Source: Cytidiella melzeri (Eukaryota > Basidiomycota > Agaricomycetes > Polyporales > Irpicaceae). Taken from it: a DNA stretch of 64,000 nt. The position numbers and the translations under genes are program-made. Below the pieces are notes generated by a model that had not been told where the DNA came from, did no database searches, and saw nothing but the letters and a program-made list of their open reading frames with translations. The stretch lies in the NCBI GenBank assembly GCA_022592445.1, contig JABYQR010000187.1, forward strand, positions 1-64,000, in the 5' to 3' direction. Of this stretch, positions 30,942 through 40,621 are shown one piece after another; position 1 is the first letter of the stretch; each line of letters begins with the position of its first letter.

Positions 30942-31477
30942 GTGTCCCAGAGAAAGAAGAGTCTTGTTGTGTTGCGTTATAGACTGTGTTCTTTATTGAG
31001 TTACTGTGTTGCGTTCTTTCTTTCACTGTGTCGCGTTTATTTGAGCTTTACTTTTGTAGTGTCCACGTTTACTGCGTTCCTTTCTCGTCTTGTGCCTGTG
31101 TTTGTGTTTGTGTCCTTTGTCTATCTTCTTGCTTTATGCGAAGCTCGTTCACTCGCGCTACTTCTAAAAAGCCTCCTGGCTACACTCGCCACTACTCGCA
31201 ATAACTTTCTTGTTACTTTTAGCAAAGCTTAGGACTCTTTGACCCACTTGCACACTTTACACACACAACTCCACACAACTCGCTCACATGATCACCTCTA
31301 AGAGGTCTGGTGTGCTCGTGTCTGGCTCCTTTTATGTCCAGGGTAGTTGTTAGTGTTTCAGCAGAGGCCCTCCTTGTTGTTGCTGTCTTGCAAGTCTTCA
31401 ATCGTGACATTGTGATCACGTGCACGCACCTCCATGTGGTGGCTGGCCAAGACGGCCTCCTTCTTTGCTTCTGCTCT
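30942..31477. other. Pyrimidine-rich region without recognised genes
   Basis: TTTGTG/TTC-rich plus strand giving hydrophobic by-product frames (30942-31232). A short charged minus frame (about 31364-31480, RARDHNVTIEDLQD) abuts the hairpin element. It could be the far side of the Tnp2 relic or another gene end; it is not identifiable. Confidence 0.35.
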
Positions 31478-31876
31478 CACTGGGTAACCACGGCCCAATT
31501 TCCGGTGGAAAAACATGAGAAATACGTGAGAAAAAATGGCGATTTTACGGTACCTTTTTGTAGCAGAAATAGCGCCGAAAAACACTGAATATTTCATCTT
31601 GTTTTTCTTGTGAGCGAATGGATGAAAAAGTGGCTTTTTTCTCAATGCGTTTTTCCGGCCTTTTGGTGACGCTCCGTTTAGGCATCACCAAAAGGCCGGA
31701 AAAACGCATTGAGAAAAAAGCCACTTTTTCATCCATTCGCTCACAAGAAAAACAAGATGAAATATTCAGTGTTTTTCGGCGCTATTTCTGCTACAAAAAG
31801 GTACCATAAAATCGCCATTTTTTCTCACGTATTTCTCATGTTTTTCCACCGGAAATTGGGCCGTGGATACCCAGTG
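31478..31876. mobile_element. 399-bp hairpin element (CACTG termini, TSD TCT)
   Basis: Near-perfect inverted repeat with arms 31478-31669 and 31685-31876 and a loop of about 15 bp around GCTCCGTTTAGG. By eye only a few mismatches exist over about 190 bp (for example GGTAACC against GGTATCC near the ends, and TTTTACGG against TTTTATGG). The termini are CACTGGGTA...TACCCAGTG. TCT lies at 31475-31477 and at 31877-31879, a 3-bp target duplication. The ends and duplication length fit the CACTA/CACTG superfamily, but the sequence is unlike the foldback at 3.4 kb. The arms encode the same peptide on each strand, a consequence of the symmetry. Low arm divergence implies a recent origin or arm correction. 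Confidence 0.9.
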
Positions 31877-33454
31877 TCTGCCTGCCTTTGTCAAAGTCTT
31901 TGGCTTAGGGCATTGGTGCCAGGTATCTGGCCATCAATCTTCCAGGCACAATATAGTGCAACAGGCAGGATGTTTGCAAAATTGCGCCACTGATCGGCCT
32001 TTAGTGTGCCCTCGTCAACCTCAGAACTCAGTCAGCACACTCTGGTATTGCCACAATTGTCAAGACCGGTTTACTTTGCAGGGATTTGGCCAATCAATCC
32101 GGGCCACTCTATTGATGATAAAAAAGATGAGAACTAGAGAGAGAGAGAGAGAGCATTGTAAGCCTGCATTCATGAATACCAACAACTCACCAAGAAATGT
32201 AGCATGCATGAATTCTAATTGCAAGTTTTGTGCTGGAAGCCAACCAGGCAACTCGTCAAGTGCTGACCATCTTTTTCCCTTCTTCACGGCAATTTCCTTG
32301 CGTTCTGCAGCATCCAAATCACGAGAGAGGAATGCATACCTGAGGTACTGCCAGTCCTGACATTGTTTGAATTCTATTGGTATAACATGTCAATTTTGTG
32401 GTTGATCAAATTTTATTTGCTTACTTTCTGGAGAGAAGCAGTCCTTGTGTGTGAGAGACACAACCGTTTGACAGCACCACGGGCCCATGAAATATTTGCT
32501 AGTACATGAGTGGAAGCCGGTCAACTTGCAAGTGGCGGGTAGATCTGACAAGTTGATGAACAGCTGAGCATGAGTCATCATGCACTTGTTCATGCTGTGA
32601 ATTCTGAGTGAAACACCTGTAACAAATATGAGTAAGACTGGAAGAGCAAGTAACAGAGACTACTCACCATGACCAAGTTGTAACATGTCTTTGACAAACA
32701 ATTCAATGACTGAGTTAAGCTGCTCAAATGATGGCTCGCCTGGGCCTGGTATGACACATATGAGCACCGTTCCATCACAGTCAAACCGTTTTTGTTGTGG
32801 ATTGTTGAGGAACATAGCATACATGGCACTGCATGAATACTTGCTTGCAAATTTATTGGTATTCCTGGGCGTGAACCTGGATCATGGATCAGCTGCATGA
32901 TAGGCCCACCACAGAAGAAACCAACTGACCAAATTATGTTGATCATCACAAGAAGCCCGTTGGGCAATGACACAAAACACTGGTTGATTTGTGAAGTGTC
33001 TATGTCCTCCACATCCCATTCTCCGCCTCGTCGACACATTAGACCAGCCTGTGCAGTGTGCCAAGCCCCACCATTGTAGATGTCTCGTAAAGGGACATCA
33101 AGATTTGGGAATGCATCCAGTCCAACATGTCAATTGGGGAGGGGGTAACGCCCTGGCCGATTGTCCTCAGTGTGCCAGCATTGGAAATCTTCAAATTTTC
33201 CCGGTCACAACAGCATTCGTTGAATTTGTGGGATGATGGGACAAGTTGCCAGGATTTTATTGGGCACTTGTTTAATTTTGGTCTCAAGACGCTTGAGAGT
33301 ATAGAGACAGCCAGAGCAGTCTTCTTGAGGACAGAGTGGGGATTTGAGATTGTTGAGCTCATAAGGGTGGTGACAATTCCAGCATACGTCGCAGAGACTA
33401 CAGTACAATAGGTATTGATTGGGGTCAACACCCAGACAGCCTTCAACCGTGTGT

Positions 33455-35745
33455 TGAGACAATAACACACCCCCTGAACACGGAGGGACCAGGCACAAAC
33501 ACACCAGACCTCAAGGGAGATGATTGCGTGTGTGAGTAGTAACAGGGGTGGAGTGAATATGTGATGCGAGTGAGTCCAAGAGTCCTAGGCTGCACCTAAA
33601 CACAAACAAGAGGTGATACAATGTGGTAAGAGGCAACAAGATGCAACAAGATGCGGCACAAAGCAACAAGATGTGAAGAGTGCAAGTGGTAGGTGGGAGC
33701 CGCACTACAACTAGGGGCAAGAGGAGGGGATCAGGTATGTAGAGAAGTGCAAGAAACAACAAGTATGCACGCTGAGGGGTTTACAAGGCGTGAGGGAAAG
33801 AACCCAAGAGGGTAATGGTGGGGAAAGCTCAGAGGTTGAGTGAAACAATGAGAAGAGGTTGCAAGGGATGAGAGGAAAGGAGAAAACACAGTGAATTGCA
33901 GTTGCCGAGTGAAAGAGAAATGTGGCTTTAAAACGCAAGGCAGTGAAAGGAACGCAATATAAACGCAGTGGCCAAGAGAAGGTAAACAATGGCTCAAAAG
34001 GACGACACAGTGAAAGAGGAACGCAACGCAGTGAAATAACGCAGTAGAATAAACGCAGTGAGGAACACAAGAGGGCTCGAGAATGCAACACAAATGAGAT
34101 ATACACACCATAAGAAGGCTTGAGATGCGAGATGCAAGGAGCAGGAGGGCTCGAGGCGCAAGATGCAAGGCTTGCAGAGGCAAACTTGAAGGGGGAAACA
34201 CGGGGGGTGTTGTATTCTGAGCTATTTGAGGTACAAACACACTGTGTATAAATACTACTGCACAAAAGTCCATATCAAATTCAAGGTCCGTGTGAGAGCA
34301 AGGCAGTGAGAGAGGGCAGTGTGAGATGAAACAAGGGGCAATCATGAAACTTGTCACAAGAACAAGAAGTACACTGCTTCTTGTGCAGATAAACCACAAG
34401 CATCCAATCAAACAAAGGCTTGGCAACTCAAGTCCACACAGGAGAAGGAGGCAGTGCAATGGAAACAAATCCTGGTAGTGACAAGTTTGGGGGATTGATG
34501 AAGAGAGAGAGAGGCTGCTCGAGGTTCCCCTATTCCTGAGAAGAGCCACGGGATCCAAGGGCTCTCGAGTGACAAGGAGCTCTGGTTGTTTGCAAGAAGA
34601 GTGCCTCGTTCAAGTTTGTTGCAGCAAGGGGGCTGCAAGGAACCAAGAGTTGCAAGGGAAAGTGCCAATGTGCTTGAGGCTGCCCAAAACTCGCGAGAGA
34701 CATGGACAAGAACTCGCGCGAGAATGCAAACCATAACTCAAGGGAGCACAAGCTCGAGTGCCCAAAGGGCTGAGCCATAGACAAGCTCGAGATGCGAGGT
34801 GCAAGGAGCAAGTCAGCTCGAGACGCGAGCTGTATGACAAGCTTGAGAAGCAAGCTGTAGAACCAGCTCTCGCGCAAACCTCGAGACGTCTTGCGAGAGC
34901 TCTTGAGTGACAAGGAGCTCTGTGTCATGGATGGCCTGACTAGCCCTTAATTTTTGCAATTTACCTCTTGTTTTTATCTGTAAAACTCCGGGCTGCAACC
35001 CAGTTGCAACCTTCTCTGCATAAACTCCCTTTTCACGTCTATTAAGCGCCCGTATCATGTGGCTTAGACGCTCCACACAGTCACATTACTTGCTACTACG
35101 TCACACTGGCATGTGACTTAGCTTAAGTAAGACCACATGGCTACAACCACATGGCTCAGCCCATAGCTAGGGTTTGATGTCATAGATGACGTCCACATGG
35201 ACTCCTTTTGTTCTTTCCCTATTGTTCTCTTTATGGAAGGATGTTCTCACAGGTGTGGGAATGGAATACAATAGTTGGTCTCCTTTAAGATAGATTCTCT
35301 CACGAGTAGAGTTCTTGGCAAGGTCTAGACAATAGCTATTGTTCTCCTTTAGGTAGTTCTTTTGTTCTTTGTTCACACGGCTTCTTGCAAAGCCTGCCCT
35401 TAACATGGTCTGTGCGCAGGTCCCTGAAGTCTATATAAGCAGCTGCATGTACACTCCTAGCCCCCATCTCGACCTCTTGGTCTTTACTGGGCTAGGTAAG
35501 CAAACCCCTCTTGTACTACATAGCGGGTAGTATCAATCTAACTTGGTCTTTACTGGGCTAGATACCTGTATAAGGTTTATAGTTGGTGAGAGCATTGTGC
35601 TATACGCCTGCCACCACCTCGTTGTTGACTTCCACATCGTGTCCCTAGTTGCTGCGTTGAGCTCTGTCTCCGTGACACTCTGCTTGTTCGCGCGAAGGGG
35701 TCTTTGTTGAGCTTGTTGCATGTCCAGCAGTTTCCGGGCGTATCA
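33455..35745 (+). mobile_element. Family D LTR-like element, copy 2, with nested solo LTR
   Basis: Starts TGAGACAATAACACACCC and ends TTCCGGGCGTATCA, so it has TG...CA ends. It splits the Tnp2 coding sequence between MARTIC and TVEGCLGVDP. Excluding the nested LTR and its target duplication it is about 1.53 kb. Partial copies lie at 13.75-14.65 kb (reversed) and 6.0-6.59 kb. It encodes no recognisable protein; the minus-strand Leu/Ser/Cys-rich frames come from its AACGCAGTG/GAGGGCTCGAG-type composition. It is probably a long solo LTR or a non-autonomous LTR element. I could not see an intact target duplication (flanks TGTGT and GCATA). Confidence 0.7.
34923..35679 (+). repeat. Solo LTR, LTR-1 family (TSD CTCTG)
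   Basis: 757 bp, TGTCATGGATGGCC to TCTCCGTGACA. CTCTG lies at 34918-34922 and 35680-35684. It is nested inside the family D element, which itself is nested in the Tnp2 relic. Confidence 0.95.
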
Positions 35746-37020
35746 GCATATGGTCCGGGCCATTGTCTCGAGTGCTTCAATTGGCATACCGCACTCTTGA
35801 CAGGCTGTGAGTGTTCCATAGTGAGTGTCAAGCTGGGTTTGTATGGACTCATGAGTGGCGTGGTTAAACGTAGCCTCCAGGAAAACATGAAGGTAGATGT
35901 TGCAAATGATAGAGTCCTCGTAGAATGCCAACAGTAGATCAAAATCATCACCTTGACTGTCATTTGCATGCAGCAGCTGGTCAGCGTGATCAAAAATATT
36001 TTCGAGCTCCAGGAAGAGGGGGTCCCTCTCTATGTCAAGGCCAGAAGCGTTGGAGGAGTAGCCATCTTGATTATCAGGATACATAACGGGGGAATGACTG
36101 TGTGATGACTGCCAGTCCGACAGAGTAGGCAAACAGAGAAAATTTCTGTGGCAATCTTCCTCCAAATCTTCCATAGATGCGTCAGAAATTGTGCACATGG
36201 TCAATCATAGCAATACACAATACCTGAACCCTCACATGAATCTACAAACATGTCTTCTAGGTACAGATCTGCACCGTTGGAATTGCTAGTATTAAAACCT
36301 GCCTACAAACATGTTCATCATAAACACATTCAGTGTGCAGGACAAACAACAAAGGGTAACACACCGGTAACACTGTAGAGGCCTGGAGAGTTCATGAACT
36401 CCTCCTCTGCCTGCTGCACCAAAAAACATACAGCTTCTTGAGAATATTCTGTTCCACAATTGTGGGTTCTTCTGGCTTTCCTTCTTGGTTCGTCAGGCAA
36501 GGATTGGTCAAGCTTTTGCTGGAAGTGTTGCTTGCGCTTGAGATGTTGGCAAATCTGTTGGGACGTCTGAAACTTGCCACCTGCAATCTGACATTTCTTG
36601 CAGGGACATTTAGTTTTAGCTGGCATGAGAACAGCCTTAAAGGTTTTGAGCTGAGCAATGGAGGTGAGGGACAAGCAATACAAGAAAAGAAGCCTAGGTG
36701 TCTGGCGCAAATAGACGGGCGCTTGCAGGTCACTCCCCCATCTATGAAATTTACCATGTCACAACTCACAACGTAGATATCTAACAAGACGCCCAATCTA
36801 ATCTTTGCGCATCTGCTGTACTTGATCTTCAGCCGTGTTTGGCCTAGTGACAGCCTGAGACGACTAGCTCATGTACCACATAAAGTTAGCAACATTGAAA
36901 TCTAGTGCTTCCATCTGTGCAATGATGGAGGCAATGCGCCGAGCAATCTTGTCATCTACGGACAGGGTAAGTGGGCGATTGTGAAGCGGAAACATAGCGC
37001 AACTTACCTGGAAACTGTTT

Positions 37021-37264
37021 CAGATGCTCTGCTGCAACAGTGTACAGGGCGGTGGTTGTAGTCGTAGTAGTGGCTGTCATTGTGGTCATGGTTGTGGTTG
37101 CAGGTAGAGGGCGCAAAAGCAATGTGCTGCTCATTGTTGTGGTGATCATATGACCCATTGCAGCAGATGCTCTGCTGCAACAGTGTACAGGGTGGTGGTT
37201 GTAGTCATAGTAGTGGCCGTTGTTGTGGTCCTGGTTGTGGTTGCAGGTAGAGGGTGCAAAAGCG
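37021..37264. repeat. Direct duplication of a ~100-bp GTT/GGTTGT-rich block
   Basis: AGATGCTCTGCTGCAACAGT starts at 37021 and again at 37165. Both copies continue with GTACAGGG, the GGTGGTTGTAGTC tract and TTGCAGGTAGAGGG. The copies differ at a handful of sites. Confidence 0.85.
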
Positions 37265-37980
37265 ACCAACAGCGCACTAGCAAGCTGTCAGTAATCTAAT
37301 CTATAATGCCAGGCGCCCATAGATCTGCAACTTGAGAGACAAGATGCCACGCCCTGCCAAGAGTGACCTGTGAGCGTGTCTCCAATATCACCAGACCAAA
37401 TTTCCAATTCCTCCACAACTGCCCTCACAATAAATAATCCGAGCCGCAACAGAGTGCACTCAAAATCATGCTATAGTTTGTTGTGCGTATAATGTGGATT
37501 ACAGTGATTTGAGAGCATACATTTCAGCTCGCGTGCTCTTATGATATCCAGACGGCTCTGACAACACGTCCAAGGCCGGATACTTGGATCTCAAAACTGG
37601 AGTGACAATGCAGAAGTAAATGTCAATTGGGAGTTGGCAAAACGAGGGGAAGCTGTGAATGAATGTGTGAGAGCTGTTTATATCGAGCAGTTTTGGAGGT
37701 GAGACACTGACTGTTGAGCCTGCGGATAAATGGAACGGCGCTGAATATGTGGCAGTGGTTGTGTCAGAGTGAAGTAGTCATTGAAAGTAGTTTGTCTATC
37801 AATCTTCAGACATGAGAGCGCACACCAAATTTATAATACTCACTTGTAGCAAGCAAGAGATTGCTGCACAGGCAAACCACAGATATTGACAGTTTCTGGC
37901 AGAGCCAGAGGTATATAGGAGGTTCTTAACATTAACAAGATGAACATCAGTTGTTGCGTGAACTGCAGTCATATTTGTAC

Positions 37981-38298
37981 TTACGATTGCATGCATATAT
38001 GCTCAGTGTGCTGCTGCCAAAGAAGCTCGACAGAATTTACAAGTTTTCGGCATGCAAAGGAAAGCTCTTGCACACTGGTTGCCATGCATGCCTGAGTGAT
38101 ACACATCTCTACGGTGCAGGCAAAATTGACAATGTTGTTGGACATGTTATTGTTGCCATTTAAGCCATCTTTGAGCGCGACAAAAGATTCCGCCAACAAA
38201 ATCACTTGCTTATGGACAGCATGCAATTCCAGATCGCCCTGAATGACTGGCTTGACCTTGTTCCAAGCAAGCCGAGATTCCAGTGGTGCTTCTGACAT
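37981..38298 (-). CDS. Hypothetical helical protein fragment
   Basis: Minus-strand frame of 105 codons starting MSEAPLESRLAWNKVK, rich in predicted helix (QVILLAESFVALKDGL, ELSFACRKLVNSVELLWQQ). No motif is recognised. The frame ends at a stop and a possible continuation lies further left. It sits about 1.3 kb upstream of the Tnp2 start in the same orientation, so it could be a transposon accessory gene or another relic. Confidence 0.3.
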   Translation of the reverse strand: MSEAPLESRLAWNKVKPVIQGDLELHAVHKQVILLAESFVALKDGLNGNNNMSNNIVNFACTVEMCITQACMATSVQELSFACRKLVNSVELLWQQHTEHICMQS

Positions 38299-38647
38299 TG
38301 TATGTGTCTTGGTGCAATGTTGAGAGCAATGCCGTTGTTCTCAGCTGTGCCATCCAGTTCAGTTGCCATACACCAAAGTGTTATGTAATCAGAAGCGGCC
38401 AATGCCTGCTAAATTTGGACACTTCTGATGCGCCAATTGCTGATGAGTCAGCTGCAGTATATAATTGTGCTTACAAGTACTGCCGGCGGGCACTCCTTGC
38501 GGATCTAAATTACAGTTATGGGAGCTTATGGATATTACATATTTATTGCATGGAAATCAATTTGAATGGATATAGAGTTGATATTGGGTGGATATCACTG
38601 ATTTACACAAAATATTGCGAATGGGAATTCAGGAATAACGTGCAGGG
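38299..38647. other. Spacer without recognised genes
   Basis: The plus-strand frame 38283-38687 overlaps the LTR boundary and is Cys/Tyr-rich without motif. No gene is supported. Confidence 0.35.
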
Positions 38648-39042
38648 CCTCCTATTGTTCTTTTGCTATTGTTCACTTTGTAGTTAGAGTGTTCTTACGG
38701 GTGTGGGAACTGAATACAATAACTGGTCTCCTTTTGGATAGATTCTCTCATGAGTAGAGGCCTTGGCAGAGTCCAGAAAATAGCTATTGTTCTTCTTTAG
38801 GTAGCTCTACTGTTCTTTCTTCACACAGCTTCTTGCAAAGCCTGCCCTGAACATGGTCTGTGCACAGGTCCCTGAAGTCTATATATACTGCTTCATGTAC
38901 GCTCCTAGCCCCCAATCTCAACCTCTTGTTCTTCTGCATAATGCTTATAGCTGGTGAAAGTATTGTGCATCATGCCTACCACCACCTCATTATTTCCTAC
39001 TTCATGTTCCTGTTTGTAACGTCGAGCCTCGTCTCCATGTCA
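38648..39042 (+). repeat. Truncated LTR-1 copy (3' half)
   Basis: Begins within the family at CCTATTGTTCTTTTGCTATTG and runs to the end GTCTCCATGTCA. It lacks the internal 20-bp-motif duplication and is more diverged than the solo copies. Confidence 0.85.
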
Positions 39043-39585
39043 GAAATACTGAGCAAAGTTTGTTGAGTGGATCTTCACAAATGTAACAAGCAATCTCAAG
39101 TTATATTCTAGTTGGTGGGGGGCACAGAGGAAGTGGCAATACTTTGCTAACAAAAAGCCAGCAGATGGGGTAGATTTTGGAGAGGATGAGTTTTGCCTTT
39201 CTGCAAACTGTGATTCCAATTCCAGATGCAATGGTCATCATGAGAAAGGTAGTGAGGTTGATCCTCTGTTGTTGGAATCTACGCTGTGGTGGGTGAGCCC
39301 CAGTCAGGCAGGACACTTGAATTGCAGAGGTCTCACAGACACAAAGTGGGGCATACTGGACCCTGTGTCTGGAAAAGAAGCCCCCAATAACAGAGAGTGA
39401 GAGGGCTATTGAGTGCCATGACCTAACACTTTGGTGAAAGTGTGTTTCTATAACAGAGAGGGATTATTTTCGTTTCTGTGTAGTAGCAACAATTTGCTTG
39501 GACGGGGCTAAGTTATTAGGCCTAGAACATTACACATTTATCCATCCTGGAAAAACATAAAAAAGTAGCAGTTGCAGCAGGCACT
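39043..39585. other. Spacer without recognised genes
   Basis: Only short frames are present (for example 39101-39316 minus). No motif or repeat relation was seen inside the window. Confidence 0.4.
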
Positions 39586-39853
39586 TGTATAACAGTAAAG
39601 GTTACTACTCATCAGGTAAGTTGTCATACTTGAATGGATAGAGAGAGATAGAGTGTAAGAAGTCTGGTGAGGAAATAACTCTGCAGTGCTGAGTAGTCCA
39701 TGATGAACAGTGGATTAAACCAAGGGGATATGCCCTCAGGAGTGCCTCTATAGATACATGAAGGGGAGTACCCCAGGTACTACTCTGAGACCCCTAATAC
39801 TTACACCAGTCAGCAAAGTAATGTACCTTACTAAGCACACCCTATGTCCTAGC
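39586..39853 (-). repeat. LTR-3 family copy 2
   Basis: Reverse-oriented relative of 1775-2054. The complement reads GTATTAGGGGTCTCAGAGTAG, GAGGCACTCCTGAGGGCATA and ends GATGAGTAGTAACCTTTACTG. The right side is bounded by the start of the LTR-2 copy (TGTCACGAACATG). Confidence 0.8.
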
Positions 39854-40272
39854 TGTCACGAACATGTGCACTTTTTCCCTTTTCTTTTCCTTTTATTCTC
39901 CTTATCTTATCTTATCGATGGCACATGGCTCCTGCATGTGATCAAGTACATGTGACAGACTGGTCACATGATCATAGAAGGTGCTGGAACATTGTGGAAC
40001 ATTGTAGAACATCGCACCATAGCACACCATACGTTTCCACGGCAGTGTTAGGAGTACAGACCCGGTACCAGGGGTCCTTGTCTGAAATGTATATAAACCC
40101 ACCCTGTAGCTCCCTGAAGACCTCAGATTCTACCTCCTGGTCTTTAGGTGACGTCCACCTTGTACTAGGTCCATCATTGTACTAATATAACCCTGGTCTT
40201 GAGCTCATTGTTAGCTACTCCCTTGTTGTCGCTTCTCCTTCATCATCACCATTTCCCTTGTCATCATTGTTC
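39854..40272 (+). repeat. LTR-2 copy A (5' LTR of a gypsy gag-protease element)
   Basis: Begins TGTCACGAACATGTGC. Closely matching sequence (CTGCATGTGATCAAGTACAT, TAGGAGTACAGACCCGGTAC, GGTGACGTCCACCTTGTACT) occurs at 58129-58510. A promoter-like GTATATAAACCCACC lies at about 40088. The right end is approximate. Gag-like coding sequence follows, so this is a 5' LTR. Confidence 0.78.
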
Positions 40273-40621
40273 ACGTGAGTTTGCTCGTTGTTCCTCCACC
40301 CCCGTTGTCACTTCCTGGCTCTTCATAGAGTTTGGTTGTGTTCCTGACATTAGGTAGAATCTCTGTACGCTTGCCTGGATGTCGCGCAACCGCACATTTC
40401 CTTTCCCCCAAAGTTTTGAAAATTTCAGCCCCCCCCCCCCGGTTTACCAGTACGTTGTATTGGCCAGGGCCCTTGATCTTACTTCTCACGTCATGGTTGT
40501 AGTGCCCAAAGACATACACATCCGTTGTAACGTACCCGAGTCCTTCTTTGAGGCTTGACAAGAACTGCACAAACAAGGTTGTCCCCATCTCTACACAGAG
40601 AAGGACCTTGAAGCCATTGTT

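Larger units (their letters stand above)
31890..36626 (-). pseudogene. Tnp2-like transposase relic interrupted by nested LTR elements
   Basis: Minus-strand order. The start MPAKTKCPCKKCQIAGG at 36626 carries a CPCxxC zinc-finger-like motif followed by QQICQHLKRKQHF, typical of Tnp2/Plavaka N-termini. An acidic exon (about 36195-35746) ends ECGMPIEALETMARTIC. After removing 33455-35745 the protein resumes TVEGCLGVDPNQYLLYCSLC and then DVCWNCHHPYELNN (33.3-33.45 kb). AGLMCRRGGEWDVEDID and NQCFVSLPNGLLVMIN follow (33.0 kb), then DGTVLICVIPGPGEPSFEQL (32.7 kb), LFINLSDLPATCKLTGFHSC (32.5 kb), a LPGWLPAQNLQLEFMHATFL block (32.2 kb) and DQWRNFANILPVALYCAWK (31.95 kb). The C-terminal part is missing beyond the hairpin element. 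Frame changes and stops mark it as dead; intron positions were not all resolved. Confidence 0.78.

Noticed and set aside
32131..32155. GA dinucleotide repeat
   Set aside because: A short microsatellite in or next to a Tnp2 intron; not informative.
33731..34558. 275-codon minus-strand Leu/Ser/Cys-rich frame
   Set aside because: It lies wholly inside the non-coding family D repeat (AACGCAGTG-type sequence); no domain or conserved residues.
40429..40440. Run of 12 C
   Set aside because: A simple homopolymer in a decayed leader; it may be a sequencing or assembly slip and has no evident role.
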